Below are positions 12,350 to 22,169 of a DNA stretch of 64,000 nucleotides, piece by piece. The stretch lies in contig SWBL01000199.1 of NCBI GenBank assembly GCA_024195585.1, positions 29,074 to 93,073 on the forward strand, given 5' to 3'. The notes under the pieces were generated by a model. The model saw only the letters and a program-made list of their open reading frames with translations, was not told the origin of the DNA and did not search any database. Source of the DNA: Aureobasidium sp. EXF-3400 (Eukaryota; Ascomycota; Dothideomycetes; Dothideales; Saccotheciaceae). Position 1 is the first letter of the stretch, and every line of letters begins with the position of its first letter. Made by a program: the position numbers and the translations under genes.

Positions 12350-12665
12350 ACTACGATAGATCAAGACTTGACTGTTATGGAGGATATAGAGAAACAAGGC
12401 TTTTCATTGAGAAAGAGAAGAGAAGGATACACTTCCAACTATCTGTCTTGAGTAATGAAAAGGAAAGTTAGTGATCATTCTGAGATTGAGCAGTGCATCA
12501 AAATTATGTGAAACGCATGATGCCATCACTCATCAGATGCTCCTGCGGGTGCATATAGAGCACTGCAAGTTTGGTCGTTAGGAAGCATCAGCAAGAGAGA
12601 TGCTTGTAAAGTCGCGGTCCAAGAAGATGTTTTCGTTATCATCCTGTGATAGGCAAGAGACGGCT
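12350..12665. other. Convergent intergenic region
   Basis: 3' flanks of the carrier and of the RNA-binding protein gene. Nothing else seen. Confidence 0.5.
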
Positions 12666-14677
12666 TTACATGATTTGGTCCTGAGTAAGACCCATGGGCA
12701 TGCCGCCGGTTTGTTCTTGGCCTTGCATGGGGTCCATTGCAGGCTGCTGGTTGGAGTATCTGACGTAGGTCAGACCAAGAGGGCGACCACCGTATTGGTA
12801 TCCAGAGAACTTGGCTGGAAAAGTTGTTAGAATATATCGCACTTGTGAGTAATCAGGCGCAACTTACTGATAGCAGTGCCGGCATCTTCTGCGCTGCCAA
12901 ATTCGACGACACCGGTGCCGCGCGAGCGACCATTAGGCTCATACTGGATCTCAGCACGTTCGACCTTGCCGATGGTGGTGAACAGTTCAACCAGATCCTC
13001 ATTGCTGGTAGACCAGGGCAGCTGCGATTTGTCAATAACCCATTCTCAGGCTGGGCGTTTGGGAACAACTTACGTTACGGACGTAGATGACAGGCCCGGG
13101 CTCGCCACCGGAGGTTGCAAAGTCGGTGAAGGGGTTAGGAGGAGCGGGAGCAGCAGGAGGACCACCGTGGAAACCGCCAGGAGGCGCACCACCGAAACCG
13201 CCGCCAAATCCACCACGACCGCCGCCAAATTGTCCGCCGAAGCCGCCACGACCCATGAAACCTCCGCGACCACCAAACTGTCCACCGAAACCTCCGCGTC
13301 CGCCCATGAAGCCACCACGGCCGCCACCGAAGCCGGGCGGGCCAGCGAAACGATCTTCTCTGACTTCAAGGATGCGACCGTTCCAGTCGTATCCGTTGAA
13401 CTGCTGGATGGCCACCTGAGCGTCATCCGGGTTGTCGAAAGCGACGATACCTGAGCCCTTCATGCGGCCATCGGGAGTGACATGGACGTCAGCACGGACG
13501 ACAGTGCCGGTGTGAGCTACAACAAAGGTCAGTACATCGTACATAGGCTGAGGGCACAGCTCCGAGCTCACCAGCTTGACGGAAGAGATCCTTGAGATCT
13601 TGCCAGCCAACAGTGTAGGGAAGCTGAAAACACAGTCAGTATCGTCACGTCGCTATCAGAAAGGCTATACAAACGTTGGAGACGTAGATCTGGCGGCTTC
13701 CACCCATCATGCCAGGGCCACCACCCATAGCATCGTAGCCGCCGCCAAAGCCGCCGCGCATGCCTCCTTGGAAGCCACCACGCATACCGCCACCTTGACC
13801 ACCGCTGCTGAAACGGGGCTCTGCTTCACGGTCCTGCGAGATGAGAAATGAGCTTTGACAGTCAGTCTTTCAACCAGATTATGGTGACACACCTCGCGAA
13901 CGTAGACCAGTCTGCCCATAAGGTTCTGATTTGAAAGGGTGTTGACCGCGTTCTGAGCTTGATCTCTGGTTGCATATTCCACAATTCTGTACCAGATCAG
14001 CGATTGTCGACAAACAGAGAGCATTAGACGAAGCTTACCCGCATCCCTACAAACACCCGGAACAAAGTCCTTCCGTCAATCCATTGTCCTCAAAAAAGCC
14101 ATAGCCAGGGAAACCAGCCAAAAAATCATGAGCCCACCTTCGACATTCCATTTGGGAGAAGCAAGACATCGGCGAAGATCACCTCACCAGCTGCGAGCGG
14201 TCAGTACCAATTCAACCAAGCTGTTTTCCGGTCGTTCTCACCTTGACGCATAAAGTCCTTCAGATGGTGCCACTTGACATCGTAGGAGAGGTTGCCGACG
14301 TAGACACGACGGTCCTGTTGAGAGTGTTCGCGCACGTTCTGCATCATTTGTTCTTTGGCGACGACACGCTCTTCGAAGTTTCTGGCAGGAGCTGCTGCTG
14401 AGGCACCTCCTTCACGTTCGGAAGGATAAGCGTTGTTGTTGGCTGCGTAGTTGGGAGCGGCGGCGGATCCGTTAACGGGCGAGCGGGATCTACGTTCGTC
14501 TCTTCTGTAGTTATCACGCGAGCGTGAGCGGGATCTGGAATCGTAAGAGCGACGGCTGCGACGAGGGCTGCGAGAGCGGCGGCGCGAGCGAGATCTGTCA
14601 CGCTGGTTCGGATCAGTACGTAGCCTCAGCGGTAACTGACGAATGGCTCGACGAAGAGGTGTTGATAGCGATAGCAT
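12666..14677 (-). CDS. Three-RRM SR/RGG mRNA-binding protein (Gbp2/Hrb1-like)
   Basis: Nine exons as read: 14677-14242, 14190-14138, 14046-14039 (8 nt), 13986-13893, 13833-13675, 13623-13572, 13516-13074, 13021-12868 and 12814-12666. They join in frame to 515 residues. The N-terminus is SR-rich. RRM1 (RRVYVGNLSYDVKWHHLKDF) is at about 122-195, RRM2 (RQIYVSNLPYTVGWQDLKDL) at about 243-318, a Gly-rich block with GGRGGFMGGRGGFGGQF follows, and RRM3 (VIYVRNLPWSTSNEDLVELF) is at about 409-482. The order resembles yeast Gbp2/Hrb1, which couple mRNA export and surveillance. The first exon is uncertain: CTGATCCGAACCAG just before CGT GAC (near 14605-14620) looks like an intron end, so the true start may lie upstream, with a candidate donor at 15167 or 15169. 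Confidence 0.85.
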
Positions 14678-16950
14678 TGGTGTAGAGTAGGTGGGTGTGA
14701 GATGATTGAGGAAGCTCAGCAGCGGAACCGACTTTGGTCACTCGACTTGGGAGCTTTCTGATGGAGATTCTCATCCTCTGAGGGGTGAAAGAGCAGGTGA
14801 GCGGACGAGTGAGCTGTGAATCTCGAGTGATGGTCGACAAGCGATGAGCTCGAAGGAGAATCGAAAAGGCGATCAAGCGAAGGAGAGCGCGATGCCAGGC
14901 GCAACTGCGATGCAGCAGTCCAAAGTCCACAGCAGGTGCCTTATGCCTTGGTCCAGCGCGCCTTCCCAGCACGCGCTGCGACAAGTCGGTCGCGACTGCG
15001 CAATTACCCAAATCCGACGCATCGGCGAGTAGAGGTCCATCGCAGCTTCCATGCCATACACACTTCCCTCTGAGCGATACATCGCAGGTGCCCACCCACT
15101 GCTACTGCCACGACCAATGCCAACGATCGCAACACATAAACAACAACATGGGGAGCTGTTTACTTACACTCTCGCGGGGACGGTAGGAATCGGAGTCTGT
15201 TTGCTGTGCGATAAGCCTTTGGGGGACGAAGGGAAGGAGAGATGGGGAGGGTTATGGAACATACCACCCATTGTACGGCAACGGAAGGGTAGAGGTTGAG
15301 CTGTCAAGCGCCGAAGAAGTGCAGAGCACAGCTACAACAACGGAAGGAATGACAGGGGTTTGCCTAAAGCGCAAGTCTGCGTTAGAAGATGCACCAATGA
15401 ACGCGAGTGGACAGCAAGTCTTGATGATGGCTAAACCGGCCAAGTAGAGTAAAGGCTACGGTAACCCGAGTATCGTCTACTGCCACCACCACTCAAGATC
15501 GCCCGATTGATGCCGGCTCGTTGTGCCCCCTCCCTCGACACACACACGCGGTACACCACACACCAAGGGTCTCCTCAATGGCCCACACGAACAAGCCTTG
15601 GCCGAGACTCCCATAGCCCACGAGTCTCAAGTCCGTCGCCCAACCATATCACCACTTGGGTGCTTTTGCACTCACCTTGATAAGATCGCGCGGCTGCGGC
15701 AAGCGTTCGTAATGCAAGCCTCCGTAAGTTCCTGAGTTCGTAAGTACCCACAAGCAAGTTGAGCAGATGCTGGTGACGTTTGTTGATGTGGAGTCGTTGT
15801 GTTCCCGATGCAGGAAGAGTCGTGAGATGTGATGCGCGCGCGCGAAGGTCTCTCACCAAGCACACCACGCTCGTTGACGTGGAGAATGCCAAGCCAGACA
15901 TGGCTCATCATCAGCTCCTCCAACCGTTCCTCACAACGACCCGTTGCAACCAGCTAAACATTGAACGCGAAAATCACGTTAAGTTATTAATGGAGGCTCT
16001 ACTTGAAAGTGAAACCTCTGGGTCGACGAACAGTCGTATTATATCTCTCTATGCAATGAAGGTGGTGACAATTATATACCACTTACGCAGTGTTCGCTTG
16101 TTGAGACGCCTCCAAGCCTCCCCGTGTTCTAAAGTAACTTCAATCGTACTCCGCCTGCGGCGACAAGCAAAATGTACACTATAAAAAGGTACAGGTGTTC
16201 CTAGAAGAGAGATATGTCCATCGAGAGCCGTTAGGTTGTCGCTTCTCAGTGGACGTCTTCCTGTTTCCTCATAGCATTGTGTATTTCCATAGCTACACGC
16301 GTTAACATCTTTTCATACACGGGCAGGATTAGTCCCTCTTGATCGATGGCATCAGAGGCTATACTGATGGCATCGCATACTTCATCGATGGCATTAAGCA
16401 CAGCTATGAGGCCATCATCTTGGAGCAAGTATAGACAGCTTGACGAGCCTGAATCATCCTGACTCCTGGAGTTTTTGCTCCATCTCGACCATCACCTAAT
16501 TACATATACCTTTCAATTCCATGAACCATTTCCGACTTGTCAAGTCACATGCGTCGGCTGTAGGGCTTCTGGTGCTCTACTTTCTGTGAGAACTCAACAG
16601 GATGTAGTGAACGTAAGCTCGAAGAGTTGTGAATGAGAATTGGGGAGGCATGTTATCAAGGAGACTACGACGATTTATACAAAGCCATGAGGCGGCATTT
16701 TCCGCTCTGGTATGCAGCAGCATGAAGCATTAAGATGGAAGACGCAAGAACATTGGCAATTTACGCGAGATAGTTGCAGAAGAGAGTTCATAGTCTCAGA
16801 GGATGAAATCAAAGGCTTCGTTTTGAACTAACTTGAGAGCCTTGGTTGGATCATAAAAACCGTAACCGCCAGATGCAAGCCCCCAGCCGAACACCCGCTA
16901 CAAGCCATGCTTATCTCTATATTACAAGCTGCGTCGATAGCACACGTGGT
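14678..16950. other. Intergenic with probable leader of the RRM gene and repeat copy B
   Basis: 14678-15300 probably holds the 5' leader of the RNA-binding protein gene, with a strong minus-strand donor GTAAGT at 15167-15162. Repeat copy B lies at 16145-16330. Between and beyond are only short frames without recognisable domains. Confidence 0.45.
16145..16330 (+). repeat. Dispersed repeat, copy B (reference orientation)
   Basis: Begins CGTACTCCGCCTGC, followed by GCGACAAGCAAAATGTACA, a TATAAAAAGG block, ATGTCCATCGAGAGCCG, TTGTCGCTTCTCAGTGGACG, TCTTCCTGTT, ATAGCTACACGCGTTA and CACGGGCAGG. The same order of blocks is found at 46880-47060 (inverted, closest), 5546-5735 and 53495-53622 (inverted). 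Confidence 0.75.
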
Positions 16951-17833
16951 TTAGACGATGGTCTCGAGCTTTCTGGCGTATTCGAGTGTGTTCTCAATGA
17001 CCTTGTCGCTGGTCGAAAGGATGTCCTTTTCGCCCTGTGCCAGCTCTTCTTGCTGAGCAGGGAAATAGATGCGACCCTCCTTGGCAACCCAGCCACGCGA
17101 GTGTGCGAACTGGATGACAGCGCCTTCAGAGTCGAGGAAAAGGAGGTTCTTTGCGTTTGAGATGGGGAGAGAGGGGTAAGCGCGCTCGCTGCAAGAGGCG
17201 ATTTCGGAGCGGATTGTGTTGACCAAGACCTTGAGTGTGTGTTAGCATGCAATCTAGTCAACGACACAAAAGATGTTATAGTGATACCTCTGAGAAGACG
17301 GCAAACTCGGGGCTAGGCACTCTCTCTCCCTTGGTCTCACCCCAAACGCGGTCGTAGCTGCCCTCCATCAAAGCCTGCTCTAGTCTCATGGGATACTGAA
17401 TGAAGGCATCATCATCCAAACGCTTTCTGCCACCGAAAGCCATCTCGAGACCTTCAATGACAGTGTGGAAGCCGGCGTAGTCTCCCTGGCTTAGCAAGAG
17501 TAGTAGGTAGAGACCAGTGATTTTGCTCTGATTGCCGTGCTTGTCGTGAGAGCCCCATCGTTCGTGAGGTAATGAGTAGAATGGCTGGAGTTGTTGGAAG
17601 TAGCGTGTAAATGACTCGGGATCTCTTTGGCGGATCGACACGAAGGCGCCAATTTCGAGGACCTCGCGAGCGAGAGCGAGATGTTGGTGAGGTGTGGAAG
17701 GACTGGGAACAAGGGCGTGTAGTTTGAGTAGCGAGATCTTTGCTTGTGACAACAGGGCGGAAGCGTTGCTGAGGTTGCTCTCGGACAGCGAATGGAGCTG
17801 CTGGATTGTCTTCTTGACGTCGCTTTCGGACAT
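16951..17833 (-). CDS. RPN12: 26S proteasome regulatory subunit Rpn12
   Basis: Exons 17833-17288 and 17229-16951 join in frame to 274 residues, the usual length for Rpn12. The intron at 17230-17287 has a GTATCA donor and a GCTAACAC branch. The N-terminal helical region includes LHSLSESNLSNASALLSQAK, and a PCI-type (CSN8/PSMD8/eIF3K) region carries EVLEIGAFVSIRQRDPESF, RYFQQLQPFY, GLYLLLLLSQGDYAGFHT and QYPMRLEQALMEGSYDRVW. The C-terminus has AVIQFAHSRGWVAKEGRIYF, a winged-helix element, and a final helix. Family knowledge: Rpn12 joins last in lid assembly and promotes lid-base joining. The start ATG precedes SESDVKK; the frame continues upstream but without family similarity. Confidence 0.95.
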
Positions 17834-18557
17834 TTTGATGTGAGCGCGCGTGTCGGTGTCAAGCGGAGGCGTGTATATTGAGATGAGGCGATGTGGAGGA
17901 GATGGCCGTGAATGAAGGGATGTTTCTTGATGGTGATAGACGCAGTCGCCGCTTGTGAAGCTACTGAGTGTGACGATGGTTTTGAGCTTGGACCACCGAC
18001 CCTCCTTTGCAATCAACATTCAACACGCTCTCGCTTCCAACAGACCACTTTCATCGGCTTCGTATTTTTACGAATTGATCACCTCCCTCGGTGACGAACA
18101 CGAGCTATAACAGAGGATGGTTGCAGCGCTTCGCATTGCTTGATCTTTTCTTCACGGCAATGCCTTGAAACAAGAGCACGTGAGGACTCCTATCTCTGTT
18201 ACTTCAGGCCTTTCTTGCTTGAGGCACGCCACTGTATACAGCATCGCTTCACACTTCACGAATGTAGGGCATACATTGGTCTACTTCATTCTGTCACGAG
18301 TAAGATCGCCATGGACAGACTGCCACAAGAGCTTCTCCTCCGGCTGTCGGGTGAGATGGGCGGAAACCCTCCGTGCTTGGTTGCCGGTCTGGCGTCTTGA
18401 CCAACGGCATCGGTTCCTCCACATCACATGCCATTGTTTGGTGAGGTACTGTGGACAGGTAGGGAAATAATTCCATTCCTTCCTCTATACCCCCTCTTCG
18501 TCTCCTTCAGTAGTCCCTGCATACTCTCGTCTTGATCTGACCCCAACACCTACCGTC
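17834..18557. other. Divergent promoter region (RPN12 / SCOT)
   Basis: Shared upstream region of two genes transcribed outward. No coding pattern or strong motif was recognised. Confidence 0.45.
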
Positions 18558-20162
18558 ATGCCTTCAATTACTCTCAGTCTGCGAACAGTTGGACATTTGG
18601 CTAGAAATGGCTCCAAGGTATTCAAGCACTCACTGCTGTGACCACTCATAAATCTGACCCCTGCTCAGCCTCACAACCTCCTCCGCACTTTCGCGTCCTC
18701 GGCCAAGAGATCAGAGATCAACAAGGTTTACTCATCAGCTGAAGAAGCCATCAGTGATGTCAAGGGTGACAGCACACTCCTCTGCGGTGGCTTTGGTCTT
18801 TGCGGCGTGCCCGATACTCTGATCAATGCCGTCAAGAACAAGCCTTCGATCAAGGGATTGACAGCCGTGTCAAACAATGCCGGTATCGTTGGATCTGGCC
18901 TTGGTCTACTTCTTGAGTCCAAGCAGGTCAAGAAGATGATTGCCAGTTATGTTGGGGAGAACAAAGTCTTTGAGAAGATGTACCTCACTGGTGAGATTGA
19001 GCTCGAACTCACACCACAAGGGACACTTGCCGAGAGGTGCAGAGCAGGAGGTGCTGGTATTCCTGCCTTCTTCACACCAGCAGCCTTCGGAACTGTTGTT
19101 CAGACCGGAGAGCTCCCTACGATACACAACAGCGACGGAACCGTCGCTCGATACTCAACACCCAGAGATGTCAAGGTGTTCGACGGCAAGAGTTATGTCA
19201 TGGAAGAAGCAATCAAGGGCGACTACGCCTTCATCAAGGCATGGAAGGCAGACAAGCTTGGCAATCTCATGTTCAGATTTGCAGCACAGAACTTCAACGG
19301 TGCCATGGCTCGCAACGCAAAGGTCACCATTGTCGAGGCCGAGCACATTGTTGAGGTTGGCGAGATCGATCCAGCGGCAGTACACGTACCTGGCATCTAT
19401 GTCGACCGTGTCATTCAGAGCACAGAACCTAAGAACATTGAGAAGGTGGTCAACGCAAAAGATCCAGCCGAAGCCCTCAATGCCTTAGGAAGTGGTGACG
19501 CTGCAAGTAAGCGCGAACGCATCGTCCGACGCGCAGCTAAGGAGTTCAAGAACGGAATGTATGCCAACTTGGGTATTGGTATGCCAATGATGGCACCAGC
19601 TTTCGTCGACGACAGTATCGAAGTCCAGCTTCAATCCGAGAACGGCATCCTGGGTCTGGGGGCATACCCTCAGAAGGGTCAGGAAGACCCCGATCTCATC
19701 AATGCTGGTAAAGAGACTGTTACATTGCGTCCTGGTGCCGCAGTCTTTGGCTCTGACGAGTCGTTCGCCATGATCCGCGCCGGCAGAATCCACATGACTA
19801 TGCTTGGAGCTATGCAAGTATCAGCCAGAGGAGATCTGGCCAACTTTGCTATGCCAGGAAAAATCAAGGGCATGGGCGGTGCCATGGATTTGGTTTCCAA
19901 CCCTGAGAAGACGAGAGTCGTTGTGACAATGGAGCACACCGACAAGAAGGGTGGTCCCAAGATCATGAAGATGTGCGAATTTCCGTTGACCGGCAAGGCC
20001 TGCGTCTCGAGAATCATCACCGAGTTGGCTGTGTTCGATGTTGACTTTACAACTGGATTGACATTGATCGAACATGCTGAAGGAGTCACGGTCGAAGAGA
20101 TCAGATCAAAGACGGAGGCGCCATTCAAGGTATCAGAGTCATTGCAGGTCATGCAGCAGTAA
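18558..20162 (+). CDS. Succinyl-CoA:3-ketoacid-CoA transferase, mitochondrial
   Basis: Exons 18558-18617 and 18669-20162 join to 517 residues, the usual length of fused alpha-beta SCOT. The N-terminus (MPSITLSLRTVGHLARNGSK, PHNLLRTFASSAKR) is a basic, Ser-rich mitochondrial presequence. The alpha half has LLCGGFGLCGVPDTLI and ERCRAGGAGIPAFFTP. A linker at about 285-298 leads to the beta half (RAAKEFKNGMYANLGIGMP). The catalytic glutamate is E344 in LQSENGILGLG, which forms the glutamyl-CoA intermediate. Family knowledge: it moves CoA between succinate and acetoacetate, and fungal relatives act on acetate or propionate CoA balance. Confidence 0.95.
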
Positions 20163-20542
20163 TCGTATCGAAAAGCAAAATCCACTCGCCCAGATAGCAC
20201 ATTGGAAACCTGCGTGGTTAAATTTGAATAATTTACAAGTGATGTACAAGTGCTCTTCTGAAGATACAGCGTTCCATCACCGAATCAACATGTAAGTAGC
20301 GTGAGAAGCATAACCGTATAACGCCAACCCAATGCGTTTGAGAAAATCAGGGGAGGCGTTGGTCTCGTTGCCCTCGCGTGTTCGAAGAAGGGCTTTTGCA
20401 GTGCATTTTCTGCTCAACGACCGCCAGAAGCCTCTCTTACCAATACTTCTCCCTCTCTCTTTTGCTTCCCCCTCCCTCATCTGCCTCTTCATAGTCCAGT
20501 CGCGTCGTCCTGCGTTTTTTGCCCTTAAAATGCAAAAGAAAC
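20163..20542. other. Convergent intergenic region
   Basis: 3' flanks of the CoA transferase and uL11m genes. Nothing else was seen. Confidence 0.5.
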
Positions 20543-21177
20543 TCAAGGCACAACAATAACACCCATACTGCCAGCCTGGGCAACCACACTCCTCGCCACA
20601 CCCTCCAACGTCAAACCACTCAATCTCTCTTCTCCGTGCTTGATCTTGGCGATCTCATACACATGCTTCAAGCTGACAGTCCCTACAACACCCAAACCTC
20701 CATTGCCTGCCGTCAATTGTCCTCCTGATGCTTTGCCCAAACCTGCAAGTCCGGCTCTGGAGTTTGGCCCGGCGACGTTGCCGGCACCACGTAGTTTATT
20801 TTTCTTTGGCTCAACTCCGGCGGCGGCTAGCAATAGGGATGCGGTAGGTGGTGTGCGGAGTTCGAAGGTGAAGCTGCGGTCTGGGCGGACGGTCACGCGT
20901 GCTGGGATGGGTGTGCCGGGGTTGTAGTGTGCAGTGCGAGCATTGAACTCCTGTGATTTGCTGTAAGTTTCCTTTTCATTTGTCCCTTGAGAATTCGATC
21001 TTCCCCTCTCTGTACGGGCGAGGGAAGAATGGGCAGCGTCACACATACCTTGCAGAAATCCATCGACTTTACACCTTTGGAACCCAGTGCGGGACCGACT
21101 GGCGGCGAGGGCGAGGCCTGTCCAGCGCCGACAATGAGTTTGACGATTTGGTCTGTTTGAATTGCTTTGCGCGCCAT
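20543..21177 (-). CDS. MRPL19: Mitochondrial large-subunit ribosomal protein uL11m (Mrpl19)
   Basis: Exons 21177-21049 and 20950-20543 join to 178 residues. The intron has GTATGT and CACAG ends. The N-terminal L11 domain carries [40 protein letters not shown], then [20 protein letters not shown] and [14 protein letters not shown]. The C-terminal RNA-binding domain ends [21 protein letters not shown] fungal insertion of about 40 residues, rich in Gly/Ala ([20 protein letters not shown]), lies between them. Family knowledge: uL11 binds the GTPase-associated rRNA centre. The absence of a long presequence is normal for this protein in fungi. Confidence 0.92.
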
Positions 21178-22169
21178 GGTTGTGAAATGTGTATTATGCG
21201 ACCCAGAAAGTGATTTGCGCCTGCCTGCAACTTGCGATATCTCGGAGGTCTCGACGTTGGGGAAGTTTTTGTGGTCTGTGCATAGACCATGGTCAAAAGT
21301 ACTCTGTATCGCTTTAGGCAAAAGATCATCTATATCCACCATAGTTCCAAGGGCTGCGAGCGAATGAACTTGTTAAAGAAAGATCGCTACATCCAAATAT
21401 TATCACTCTATCTGTCATGGTCTTTCCTTCTTACCAGTATAGTCTGATTTACATTTTGCTCTGGAATGGTAGCATGCCTAGGTAGGTTGCGAGTCGTGTT
21501 TGTTCGTCTTGCCGTTACACACGATGAAAATAAGAAGAGGACCCTTTCCACCAGGAAAAAACGCCTCAGTGCTTTTTCTCTTCATATTCAACCGCTCCTC
21601 TAGCAATCAGATGTATATCAAAAGTTGAACAGGGAGGCACAAGAAAGTGTCATTGGTACTTGCTGGGAGTAGTCATGTTGGGTACAATGCAGCACGAGCG
21701 GGCGTTGGTGTCAGACCGGAAAGACAGGGCGGGCGCGTGTAGATTCAGCCAAAACATGAGCCCAAAGCGTAGTAGAGCACTCTGAGCCCTCGTAGACCCT
21801 TGTGCATCTTGACGCAGCTGCCTTCACTGTGCTCTCACCGCCCACTACGTACTATCGCCCATTCTTACTGCAGTCACTCTTTGCGCCCTCTAGTCCTCGG
21901 TCCTGTCCTGCTGCTTGCCGAAGGATCGTCGTCACTTTTCCTTCACTGGAGTCTCATCCTTCGACCCCTCGCACCGACCCCAGCCTCAGCCTCGACCCAT
22001 TTCACTCCGCGCCGATCTCCACGACAACATAGAGACAGCCCCGTAACACACCCGTCCACGTCCACGTCCACGTCCCCTTTCGCTTGCAGGCTTCGAGAGA
22101 TTGGCCAGAGGTGCCGAGTTTGACACATCGCGAGACGCCGCAGGGCGTATTCACTCGGCGAATGTCAAC
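21178..22169. other. Divergent promoter region (MRPL19 / RasGEF)
   Basis: About 1 kb between outward-transcribed genes. The right 400 bp are strongly pyrimidine-rich and contain three tandem GTCCAC units at 22054-22071, probably in the leader of the RasGEF mRNA. Confidence 0.5.

Noticed and set aside
13087..13419. Proline-rich 110-codon frame on the plus strand
   Set aside because: It is the antisense reading of the Gly/Arg-rich block of the RNA-binding protein.
16246..16428. 60-codon minus frame overlapping repeat copy B
   Set aside because: The frame is not kept in copies A, C or D, so it is not evidence of a coding element.
19679..20200. 173-codon minus frame over the CoA transferase
   Set aside because: Antisense shadow of a well-supported gene.
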